29,627 bases of DNA from an uncultured Prevotella sp. (GTDB lineage Bacteria > Bacteroidota > Bacteroidia > Bacteroidales > Bacteroidaceae): NCBI GenBank assembly GCA_900541575.1, contig UQKO01000029.1:1-29627 (forward strand), read 5' to 3'. Made by a program: the position numbers and the translations under genes. The notes below the pieces were generated by a model that did not search any database, was not told the DNA's origin, and worked only from the letters and a program-made list of their open reading frames with translations. Within the stretch, counting starts at the first letter, position 1, and each line of letters begins with the position of its first letter. This document shows positions 8,593 to 16,667 of the stretch, piece by piece.

Positions 8593-8726
8593 CCAGCCAA
8601 TCTATTTTGTGCAAAGATAGTGCATGAACTGTAGCCTATCTTATGCAAATATAGTGCAAGGTGAGCGCAGAGAGGCAAGTTTACTTGCCATCTATGCCGA
8701 ACCGAAGCCTATCTTATGCAAAGGTA
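8593..8726. repeat. Second cluster of the 73-bp repeat, diverged
   Basis: One nearly full copy runs from about 8623 to 8695, followed by a truncated core at 8696-8726, again with the 73-bp period (CAAATATA at 8646 and CAAAGGTA at 8719). A worn core without the palindromic half precedes them at about 8593-8622. This cluster is separated from the first by about 135 bp of AT-rich DNA (8458-8592) in which I see nothing else. Confidence 0.75.
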
Positions 8727-8850
8727 AAAAAATTATTTGAGGAATTAGGGACAGAACTCGATAAATGCGTACATCGCGAAAGAGAGTAAAGAAATTCAAG
8801 AGATCCGCTGCTCCAGGAACTGAACTTAAAAGTGTTCTGTTATTAACGAT

Positions 8851-8887
8851 AAAAGTTGCGCTAGCCTCAGAGACTAGCGCAACTTTT
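8851..8887 (-). terminator. Strong hairpin terminator at the end of the FAS1-SusCD operon
   Basis: AAAAGTTGCGCTAG at 8851-8864 pairs perfectly over 14 bp with CTAGCGCAACTTTT at 8874-8887 around a 9-nt loop. It starts 24 bp after the susD-2 stop. Each strand leaves the stem through a short T-run, so it could work in both directions. It marks the end of the long operon and separates it from the lpxD promoters. Confidence 0.8.
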
Positions 8888-8911
8888 ATATAATTCGGAT
8901 AATAGGATTCA

Positions 8912-11149
8912 TCATTCGTTTTCTGGAGCTACGACATACCAATTATTGGGGTTCAGCAGCTTGCTATAGAGAGATGCATCGTAATCAGAAGGATCTACAT
9001 AGATGGGACTTACCCAGTTTTCTGAGTAAGGTTTAGCTTCACTTTCTTTGAATTTGTGATCACGACGTGCAATCTTCCATGCCAACCATTGAGTACCATA
9101 ATCGGGAGTAAGCGTAGCGTCATTGTTCATGTGACGAGCAATGCGAATGAGGTCAAACATACGAGTACCTTCGTAAGCTGTCTCAAGCGCCATTTCGTCG
9201 GCAATCAAACTTTCTACAGCGTTGATTTCCTTTGGATCAGCTTCTTTCGCAGCTACGGGATCAATCGGAGTATAGTTCTCACGAAGTTCCTCGAGTGTAG
9301 GAGGATTTGCACCGCCCTCGGTTCCACCACCGGTCTCAGTTCCTGTCTGATCGGCTTTACGGAGGAGTTTGTTCACCTTGCTACGTACGCTAGGAGTATA
9401 GGTGCCCGTACGGATAGCTTCTTCCTTGATACGAGTAGCAACAGCTGTAGGATAATTGTAGAGACTATCCAACGTAGAAGTTGTACCGCAACCATGCTCG
9501 TGGATACCATAACCATTCCAATCGGTAGAATTAAAGTTGAGGTAACGCAGATACTGCGGGTCTTCCTTGGCACGACGGAGTTCATTTATATCAACATACT
9601 TGCAAGCACGAGCCACGTTGGTTGTCTTCGTGTAATAAACCACCTGCTTGGTCTTTGCTTGGTCATCGTAATGAATAGAATCACCAATCGTAGGCATATA
9701 GTTATAGTTGATACCATTGCGGAGCACCATAAAGGCCAAAGAAGGATAGCCAGCACGATTGATTGCTTCAGCATAACGCAAGTAAATCTGATTCAAACGA
9801 TAGATAGACTTGTAATGCTTGAAGTTCCACTCATTAGTGATACCATCGCGAGTTACTATTGTAGTAGGAGCATCCTTTACGATGTAACGGAAACGTCCTT
9901 CCGTAGTCTGAATGTAAGGAACTGTAGCATACATACGAGCATCGCCTGCACCATCATAGTACTTGATGCTTGTTGCCTCATTACCTGTTGTCTGAGTATT
10001 GGAATAGATCTGCGACTGGTTAAGCACAAGGTAAGCATTTGAGGGACCTACCTGACGTGACTTGTAATTAGGAGTAACAGTCAGAGAACCAGAGGTTGTG
10101 GCACTCGTTTTATCTGAAGAGCCAGAAGTGGTGGTATTGGTAGAGTGTGAATCAAACCCATACACATTGGCTACCTTTGTAAGGATACGACCGAAAGTGC
10201 TATTGGCTGCAGAAGGAACGAGCGTGATATTTTCGTCCTTGAGATCTGTAGCACCCAAACCATTGTTTACCCAATTCGTAATATTGGGATTATACCAATA
10301 AGTACCATTTGAGTTCTGATTCTGAGAGAAAGAAGCTCCTGCACTTGAAAGATTTACTCCTTTTGCAGCCTTTTTCTTTAAGAAATCATAGTAGGCTTTA
10401 GCCGCCTCTACGTAATCATTCTTGTCCTTACCACGAAGTAAGTAAAGATCACCAAGGATGATATCAGAATAGAAGAGGAGATATTTGCTCTTTACCTTAA
10501 AGCTAGAGTTACCAGAGTTGAACTCACCATATTGAGGATAGCCCAAGCTTGAGTTATTCTCAATTACTTGTGCCTTTTCGAGATCTCCACGAAGGAGGTC
10601 TACCAAATTATCAGCATTGGCCTTAGGAGCCGTACGTTCCCAACCTGTGTCGGCATTATCGACCGGGGTTGTGATGAAAGGCACTTCACCATAGGTCTGT
10701 ACGAGCTGAAGGTAAGTCCAAGCACGTATATTAACGACCTGTGCATACTCGCGCTTCATGTAGTAGAGGTCGTTTTTACGAGCGAAAGTATCTACCTTAG
10801 CAAGATAGAAGTTACACTGGTTGATTACCTTATAATAAGCGGAACGATTAAGGAGATCATTTTCACCATCCTTTGTTTGACGCTTATAATTGATAATGTC
10901 TGATACATTCTCGCTACTATATTCTGTACCAGTAACCAAGTCGCTGCGTAAGTCTCCGAGCAACTGGTTCTGCTCTACCATATCTTGAACGTTACGCACG
11001 ATACCGAGGTAGAAGTACACAGAGTCGCGACCGCTGAACTCTGTAGCATAACGATTCATATCTGGTGTCAACATATCTTCGCAAGAGGTGGTAAACATAC
11101 CGAAACCCATCAAGAAGATCAGAAGACTTAAAATCGATTTGTGTTTCAT
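8912..11149 (-). CDS. SusD/RagB-like surface lipoprotein (SusD-2)
   Basis: The product is a 745-aa outer-membrane lipoprotein forming the lid that captures substrate over its partner SusC transporter. I start at ATG 11149, giving a signal peptide with lipobox TTSC (Cys23). The frame extends further upstream only because it runs through an intergenic hairpin. The N-terminal region shows SusD-type helices (RNVQDMVEQNQLLGDLRSDL) and a RAWTYLQLVQTYGEVPFIT segment. Near the C-terminus the ALETAYEGTRMFDLIRIARH segment corresponds to the conserved late SusD motif. At 745 aa it is longer than many SusD proteins; the extra length includes a Ser/Thr/Asn/Gly-rich stretch and a Gly/Thr-rich linker around TGTETGGGTEGG. 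It is the last gene of the operon, 81 bp after susC-2, whose frame is broken, so it may be an orphan. Confidence 0.92.
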   Translation of the reverse strand: MKHKSILSLLIFLMGFGMFTTSCEDMLTPDMNRYATEFSGRDSVYFYLGIVRNVQDMVEQNQLLGDLRSDLVTGTEYSSENVSDIINYKRQTKDGENDLLNRSAYYKVINQCNFYLAKVDTFARKNDLYYMKREYAQVVNIRAWTYLQLVQTYGEVPFITTPVDNADTGWERTAPKANADNLVDLLRGDLEKAQVIENNSSLGYPQYGEFNSGNSSFKVKSKYLLFYSDIILGDLYLLRGKDKNDYVEAAKAYYDFLKKKAAKGVNLSSAGASFSQNQNSNGTYWYNPNITNWVNNGLGATDLKDENITLVPSAANSTFGRILTKVANVYGFDSHSTNTTTSGSSDKTSATTSGSLTVTPNYKSRQVGPSNAYLVLNQSQIYSNTQTTGNEATSIKYYDGAGDARMYATVPYIQTTEGRFRYIVKDAPTTIVTRDGITNEWNFKHYKSIYRLNQIYLRYAEAINRAGYPSLAFMVLRNGINYNYMPTIGDSIHYDDQAKTKQVVYYTKTTNVARACKYVDINELRRAKEDPQYLRYLNFNSTDWNGYGIHEHGCGTTSTLDSLYNYPTAVATRIKEEAIRTGTYTPSVRSKVNKLLRKADQTGTETGGGTEGGANPPTLEELRENYTPIDPVAAKEADPKEINAVESLIADEMALETAYEGTRMFDLIRIARHMNNDATLTPDYGTQWLAWKIARRDHKFKESEAKPYSENWVSPIYVDPSDYDASLYSKLLNPNNWYVVAPENE

Positions 11150-11163
11150 TGCTGTATTTTTAT

Positions 11164-11216
11164 GAGAGTGGAGAGCTGAGAGTTGAGAAGTCAGAACTTC
11201 TGAGCTCCCCACTCTC
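11164..11216 (-). other. Long imperfect hairpin between susC-2 and susD-2
   Basis: GAGAGTGG at 11164-11171 pairs with CCACTCTC at 11209-11216. After one mismatch GAGCT at 11173-11177 pairs with AGCTC, and an inner AGAAGT/ACTTCT stem is also present. The structure fills most of the 81-bp gap and ends 14 nt before the susD-2 ATG. It lacks a terminator-like T-run. Likely roles are mRNA stabilisation or adjustment of SusD relative to SusC; this is inference. Confidence 0.6.
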
Positions 11217-11230
11217 GACTCCATTTACGA

Positions 11231-12790
11231 TTAGAGGTTGATGGTTACACCGAGGCTAAAGTTGCGGTTCTGGGGCAGATAACCAGCGTCGATACCTTGA
11301 TAGAGCACGCCATTTCCTGCAGAGAACTCAGGATCAACACCAGTGTACTTACTAACAGTGAACACGTTGTTGCATTCCCCCCATACAGAGAGACCGAGCA
11401 ACCAGCTGAGGTTCACAGGAATCTTGTAAGTAAGGCGAATGTTCTTGAGTTTTAGGTAAGAACCATCCTCAATCCAACGATCAGAGAAACGTTCATTGTT
11501 AACCCACTGTTCGCTTGAAGTAGACATCACACGAGGCATATCGGTAACTTGACCTTCATAACGCCAACGATTAACAGCTGCTGTAGTCTGATTCCAATTG
11601 GTATTAAGCGATTCGAGTTGTGAACGCTGATAGTTGTATACATCGTTGCCCAAAGAGTACTTGAAGTTAACATCAAGTTTCAATCCCTTCCAGCTAAGAG
11701 ATGTATAGATATTACCATAGATATCGGGGTTGGGGTCGCCAATAACAACCATATCGGCTTCGTTAATCCAACCATCACCATTCTGATCTACGAAATGGAC
11801 GTCACCTGCCTTGAAGTTGCGGTAAGGCTGTTCTGCGATACCTGTGGGGTAACGGAGATAGCCATACTTTCCAGCGGTTTGGGCTTCGGCATCACTCGCA
11901 AATACACCCTTAGTCTTATAACCATAGAACACACCAGCTGCCTGACCTACCGTAGTGAGGATATTGTTGCTGCCGTAGATTGATGAAGTATAACCGTTAA
12001 TACGATTTTCTGAATCAGCAATCTTTACGCCATTCCCGTCAAGAGCATAGGTCTTGATTGTATTGAGTGAAGATGAAGGCAAAGAAGTAATCTCATTCTT
12101 GTAGTGACCAATAGAGAAACCTGCCTGCCAACGCCAATCCTTATGCTGAACGATCATGGCATTTACATTGAAGTCGACACCATTGTTCTTCAACGAACCA
12201 TCATTTGACCACATTGAAGCTAGACCAGTGATATCGCTCACAGCCTTACGAGTAAGGAGGTTGTCTGTCTTGCTATGGAAGTATTCGATAGCGAAGTTCA
12301 AACGATTGTTGAGTGCACTTGCCTGCAGGCCAATGTTGTAACGCTTTGTGGTCTCCCACTGTAGCTTAGGATTCTGGATATTTTCGAGAACCAAAGCTGT
12401 AGCACGATCAAGGAACTGCGTATTGGTGAAGTAAGTACGAGTAGCATAGTAGTCAATGTTATCATTACCGCTTACTTCATAGCCACCAGTGAGCTTCAAA
12501 TAATCGATTCCCTTCACATTAAACCACTTCTCTGAAGATACCAACCAGGCTCCTTGCAATGAGGGGAAGAGACCCCATGTAACACCACAAAGTTTAATGC
12601 CAGAGTCGGCTTTCTTACCGAAACGTGAAGAAGCCTCCATTGACATGGTTCCGTTGAGGAAATACTTATTCATGAAGTTGTAACCAACATTGACATAATA
12701 AGCCATGTTGTTCCACTTATCGTTGGTACCGCCATAAGTCTTATACTGAAGGGCATACGACATATTAGGCATCTTATCCTGGTCGTTATT
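11231..12790 (-). pseudogene. C-terminal half of SusC-2, beyond a nonsense codon
   Basis: This stretch of 519 codons continues exactly the same frame as the N-terminal half after the TAA at 12791-12793. It encodes the C-terminal beta-barrel of a SusC/RagA receptor. It shows barrel segments such as KWFNVKGIDYLKLTGGYEVSGN, an acidic loop DQNGDGWINEADMVVIGDPNP of the kind common in SusC, and a final strand RNFSLGVTINL. The first internal ATG is at 12772, but a product from there would lack the signal peptide, plug and early barrel, so it could not be an exported receptor by itself. The absence of other stops or frameshifts over 1.5 kb suggests the lesion is recent, or that it is a sequencing error. 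Confidence 0.85.
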
Positions 12791-14641
12791 TTAGCCACTG
12801 ATATGGCTTGCACTGTAAGAATAAGAGTTCAAGCGGAAACCGCCCAACACCTGAATATCGTGTGCACCATAATTGCGATGCCAATCTACGCTAAAGTCAT
12901 TGTAAACAGTTGTTTCCTTAGCGAATTGTGTGCTTACTACACTAGTTACGCTTCCAAGACCCTCTACATTTTTTGAAGGAGTACCATACTTTGGCAAGTA
13001 GTACTTCTCATTACTACGGTTTAGGATATAGCTAAAACGATCCTTTACCGTGAGATAGCGATTGATTTTGTAGCTCGGAGAGATATTGATGTTGAACTGA
13101 GTCTGTTCTTGATAGTTCTTGTTATCACCTTCACCATTCTGCAAAATCCAATAAGGATTGGCTAGACCTGTGTAACCATAAGCATTGGCAAAACGCAAGG
13201 GATTGTTGCTATCGCTATAAACCTTACCCGTATATACATTATTAGAATGTACCAAGCTCAAATTATTACCATCGGAATGGATAAAGTATGCGTAAGGACT
13301 AATAAACGGAGTCTGTACCAAGCCCAACACGTTGGGTGAAGATACATTGTTATTCGCATAGCTTTCAGCCCATCCATTATCTCGTAGGTTGTAAGCATTA
13401 CGTGCGTAAGCAAAGTCAATACCAGTAACGAAGTTCTTGAACATATTAACGTCTGTATTAAAACGAATGTTCAAGCGATTGAAGTCATTCTCCTTGGCAG
13501 TTGCATCACTCTTGGCATAACCCAAAGAGAGGTGATACATGGCCACATCGTCACCACCATCTACACTGATCTTGTAGTTTTGGGTGAAAGTGCTATGATA
13601 AAGATCTTTCTGCCAATCTGTCTCGTTGTGATAGAGATTGTAGAAGAAATAGTTCTTATCTTCGTTGAGGAAAGGAATCGTCTTATTGCTACCGAAGTAT
13701 TCTTGGTTGGGCTGTGTACCAATCAATTCAGAGAAGTAGCTTCGATACTGTCCAGCGTTCATCACCTTAATCTGCTCGGGAGTGGTTTCAAAACCAGCAT
13801 AAGCACGGAAGTTGATACGAGTTTCCATGCTATGTCCACGACGAGTAGTGATAAGCAAAACGCCGTTAGCACCCTTAGCGCCATAAAGTGAAGTACCATT
13901 CTTTACCACTTCTACGCTTTCAATATCATCGGGATCAACGATGCTGAACACATTGTTGATAAAGCCTTGATGGAGAGATGTACGGTCGTACTGCATATCC
14001 ATCATCACGCCATCGATGATAACGAGGGGCTGAGCAGAAGTATTGAGTGAATTTACTCCATTGATAAACATGGCTGCGCCCTGTGCAGGCATTCCACCAC
14101 GATTAAGTATGCGCAAAGATCCTGCGAGCCCTTTCTCCATTTCGTTCTCAATAGTGAGAGAGTTTGGAGCATCAATCACCATCTTCTGGTTATTGTTCAT
14201 GGAAGTGCCATCGTGATAGAAGTCACTATTCATGCCCGAAATAAGGTAGACATTTTGGTCACCCTCACCTTTGATAGCTAATTGTGCAGGATTGTAATCT
14301 TGCACGTTGATGTACAAAGCTTCTACAAACTCAGGAACGCGAATCGTATACTTACCATTATCGTCGGTTAGCGCTGTATAGTAGCGATTATTGAGCGACT
14401 GCACTTTGACACCTCCTAAGGGCTTTTTAGTGGCACCATCGAAGACGTAACCTGAGACTTCCTTCATCTTATACTGAGGAGCCTTCTTTTGTGCTACTTG
14501 TGCAGTCTTCGCATGACCAGCTTCCTTACCCTGTTGGTCAGGAGTCTGCGCTGAAAGTACACAAGCTCCGGAAAGCATGAAGATACATACGCCGGCTCTC
14601 AATGTACCCTGCATCAAGTGTATTTTCTTATTGTTGTTCAT
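12791..14641 (-). pseudogene. SusC-2 (SusC/RagA TonB-dependent receptor), N-terminal part truncated by TAA
   Basis: The ATG at 14641 is preferred to a TTG at 14650. The 616 codons encode a signal peptide ending near VLSAQ and a polar linker rich in Gln/Ala/Lys. A carboxypeptidase-regulatory-like domain follows (SGYVFDGATKKPLGGVKV), then the TonB plug with IIDGV and the SusC signature SLYGAKGANGVLLITTRRG, then early barrel strands. The frame ends at HISG followed by TAA (12793-12791). With the downstream half the intact gene would encode about 1136 residues, a normal SusC length. An intact SusC would import an oligomeric nutrient through the outer membrane together with SusD-2. The fragment alone cannot close a 22-strand barrel. 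It could be expressed as two pieces, but function is doubtful. Confidence 0.85.
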
Positions 14642-14672
14642 TATCTGCAATATTAAGGTTTGAATAAGGATT

Positions 14673-14713
14673 AGGAAAAGCCCTACCCGACTATTCGATT
14701 CGGGCTTTGTCCT
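14673..14713 (-). terminator. Hairpin between the third FAS1 gene and susC-2, possible attenuator
   Basis: On the minus strand AAAGCCC (14708-14702) pairs with GGGCTTT (14683-14677), flanked by AGGA/TCCT. The distal arm runs into TTTT, as in a weak intrinsic terminator. It lies in the 83-bp gap before susC-2. I see no good TAnnTTTG between it and susC-2, so the distal pair probably depends on read-through. That would make the hairpin a partial terminator lowering SusC-2/SusD-2 expression. Confidence 0.5.
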
Positions 14714-14724
14714 AAAACTTGATG

Positions 14725-16641
14725 CTATTCATGCACTGGAGTAACATAAATTTTAGTGATACTCAATGCTTGTTCGTAATTCCTGTAAGTTACACCTTTT
14801 TTAGTGAGAGAGATTTTCAACAAAGGATAGCACTTCTGAATGGTTGAAGGCAAGCTATTGTAACACTTAGCAAAGTCGACATAATCAATTTCTTTCTTCG
14901 TCGTCTTATCCTTACCAAAGGTTAATGTGTAAGTCTTGATTTCTGTGTCGCTTACGTCGACAGGATCGCCGTTATTACCAATACGCTTACCAGCATCATC
15001 ATATACTTGTGCGAAGAATTGTGTCTGCGGCATCACTTCCACGTCGTCTTCAGCCTTCGGATCCCTAAGTTTTTTCTCATTGTTGATACGATTGGGAAGC
15101 ACTTGAATGCTAATCTTATACTTCGTACTAAACACGCCTGTCAGCGGGATATACACTTCAAGGGGTGAGTTCCTGTCAGATTCGAAACAGCGATAAGCTT
15201 TGTTCTCCAACTTCTCAACTTCTCCCTTGAGTTCGGGATTGATGTTTTCATCGCTCAAGTAAAGCGTTTTACCCGTATTAGAGACACCACCAGAGAACGC
15301 ATCACCGATGCTACCACCATAAGTAATATCGAACGTTTTATTGTCTACAAACGAATAAGAAGGATCCAAGTCGAACGTACTAACAGGGAAGATTACACCA
15401 TTAGAAGCCTTCACAGGTTCCACATTTCCAAACAAAGGATTACGTCCTCCCTTATTCGGATTGTAAAAGACTTTACCATTGGTAGAAATCAAGGAGTCAG
15501 CCGTCAAAGCATACTGTATAATCTCATCCATCTTATTACGATCTATCTTACCATCTTCCTTTTGGAAACGAGGAGGGAAGATCGACGGTGAGAAATACAT
15601 CGAAGTGATAAGCGCTTTCTGTGCATTATATTTACACAAAGAATCTACTTCCTTTTCAGTATAGCTGATTTTTGTGGGGAAAGCATCTGTAGGTCTGTTA
15701 CCACCCTTATAGCCATACTTATAATTGCGGCTATACTGATACAACTCTTTCAACTTAGGAGTTGCTGCTTTCCACGCAGCATCTGTGGGGATTACTGCAA
15801 TGTAAATACTATCCTCATTCTTGGGCTGTGCGTTTGACTGATTCAAATATTCGTTAGTGTAACTAAAGACAGAATCAATGTATACCATGTTACCATTAAC
15901 GATAGCACCAGGGGTACTTGAACCTTCATCGAAATAGCGCTTATTGATAGAAGGATCCGTCAACTTGCCATAGACAGAGTCCATACACTCTGTTTCGGGT
16001 GCACCATTCGAAGAGTTGGCTCCCATATAGTCATAAATATTATAAGCAAAGGGAGAAATACCATCCAAAATGTGAAGTACACCATTCGAAGAAGGAATGT
16101 TGGGAGTGTTCGCATCGAGCTTTACACCATTGAACAAGCCTGAAGCTACATTATATGTAACTAGCTTGCCGTTGAAAAGACGCACATCCTGTTCGCCTTG
16201 CTGAGACTCGAAGTTGGTACGTGCCAAGTGGTTCTGAGCGAACTGAAGGCTTACGTTGTACTCCAACAAGTCTGCAGCATCCGTTTTTCCTTCGCTGCGC
16301 AATCTTGCCACCTCGTCTATTTGGTCGAGATAGTGCTTGGCATTATACGTGCCATTGAGCGGTGCCCAGAAAGTGAACGACTGAGGTGTATTGAGGAGCT
16401 CGGCATACGTCATCGTACGCTTTTGGTCCTCTTCCTTGGTATAAACTCTGACACGATTCAGAATCATTGCCAAAGAATCAAGCTGAGGAGTGGCCGAAAT
16501 ATTCTGCCAAATAGTGTTGTTAGCAGAAGCGGCACCTCCCGTCTTGATATCATAGTGGTCGTCAGAACATGCAGTAAAGCCTAGGAGCATGGCTGCTCCA
16601 AGCACTCCACCCATGACCTTTTGAACTGATTTAATTTTCAT
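14725..16641 (-). CDS. Fasciclin (FAS1) domain surface lipoprotein, 638 aa
   Basis: Signal peptide with lipobox FTAC (Cys25), followed by SDDHYD. An acidic run after the cysteine resembles the Bacteroidota export signal that places lipoproteins on the cell surface. The first FAS1 module covers about residues 43-198, with the FTFWAPLNGTY strand (about 89-99) and the closing NGVLHILDGISPF motif (about 186-198). A second, more diverged module begins near 201, with YIAVIPTDAAW (about 280-290) and NGVIFPVSTFDLDP. The last 150 or so residues are beta-rich and look like a C-terminal ligand-binding sandwich, with strands such as LEVYIPLTGVF. FAS1 domains mediate adhesion or ligand binding; the ligand is unknown. 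It lies 26 bp after the second FAS1 gene and before susC-2, the position often taken by surface glycan-binding proteins. Confidence 0.85.
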   Translation of the reverse strand: MKIKSVQKVMGGVLGAAMLLGFTACSDDHYDIKTGGAASANNTIWQNISATPQLDSLAMILNRVRVYTKEEDQKRTMTYAELLNTPQSFTFWAPLNGTYNAKHYLDQIDEVARLRSEGKTDAADLLEYNVSLQFAQNHLARTNFESQQGEQDVRLFNGKLVTYNVASGLFNGVKLDANTPNIPSSNGVLHILDGISPFAYNIYDYMGANSSNGAPETECMDSVYGKLTDPSINKRYFDEGSSTPGAIVNGNMVYIDSVFSYTNEYLNQSNAQPKNEDSIYIAVIPTDAAWKAATPKLKELYQYSRNYKYGYKGGNRPTDAFPTKISYTEKEVDSLCKYNAQKALITSMYFSPSIFPPRFQKEDGKIDRNKMDEIIQYALTADSLISTNGKVFYNPNKGGRNPLFGNVEPVKASNGVIFPVSTFDLDPSYSFVDNKTFDITYGGSIGDAFSGGVSNTGKTLYLSDENINPELKGEVEKLENKAYRCFESDRNSPLEVYIPLTGVFSTKYKISIQVLPNRINNEKKLRDPKAEDDVEVMPQTQFFAQVYDDAGKRIGNNGDPVDVSDTEIKTYTLTFGKDKTTKKEIDYVDFAKCYNSLPSTIQKCYPLLKISLTKKGVTYRNYEQALSITKIYVTPVHE

Positions 16642-16667
16642 GATAGGATAAATTGTGCTTGTTTATA

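Noticed and set aside
8445..8678. Minus-strand 77-codon frame
   Set aside because: It is made largely of translated repeat sequence and AT-rich spacer; frames through repeats are not evidence of a gene.
8281..8726. CRISPR array
   Set aside because: The repeats follow each other directly at a 73-bp period with no unique spacers, and no cas genes are present.
9056..10042. 328-codon plus-strand frame opposite susD-2
   Set aside because: Similar long antisense frames lie opposite every large gene here (for example 26512-27483 and 24829-25449). They mirror the codon use of the true genes and have no domain or signal peptide.
12772..12793. Programmed read-through or an amber-type special amino acid at the SusC-2 stop
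   Set aside because: The codon is TAA, which is not used for selenocysteine or pyrrolysine, and no structured element follows it closely. A nonsense mutation or an error is simpler.
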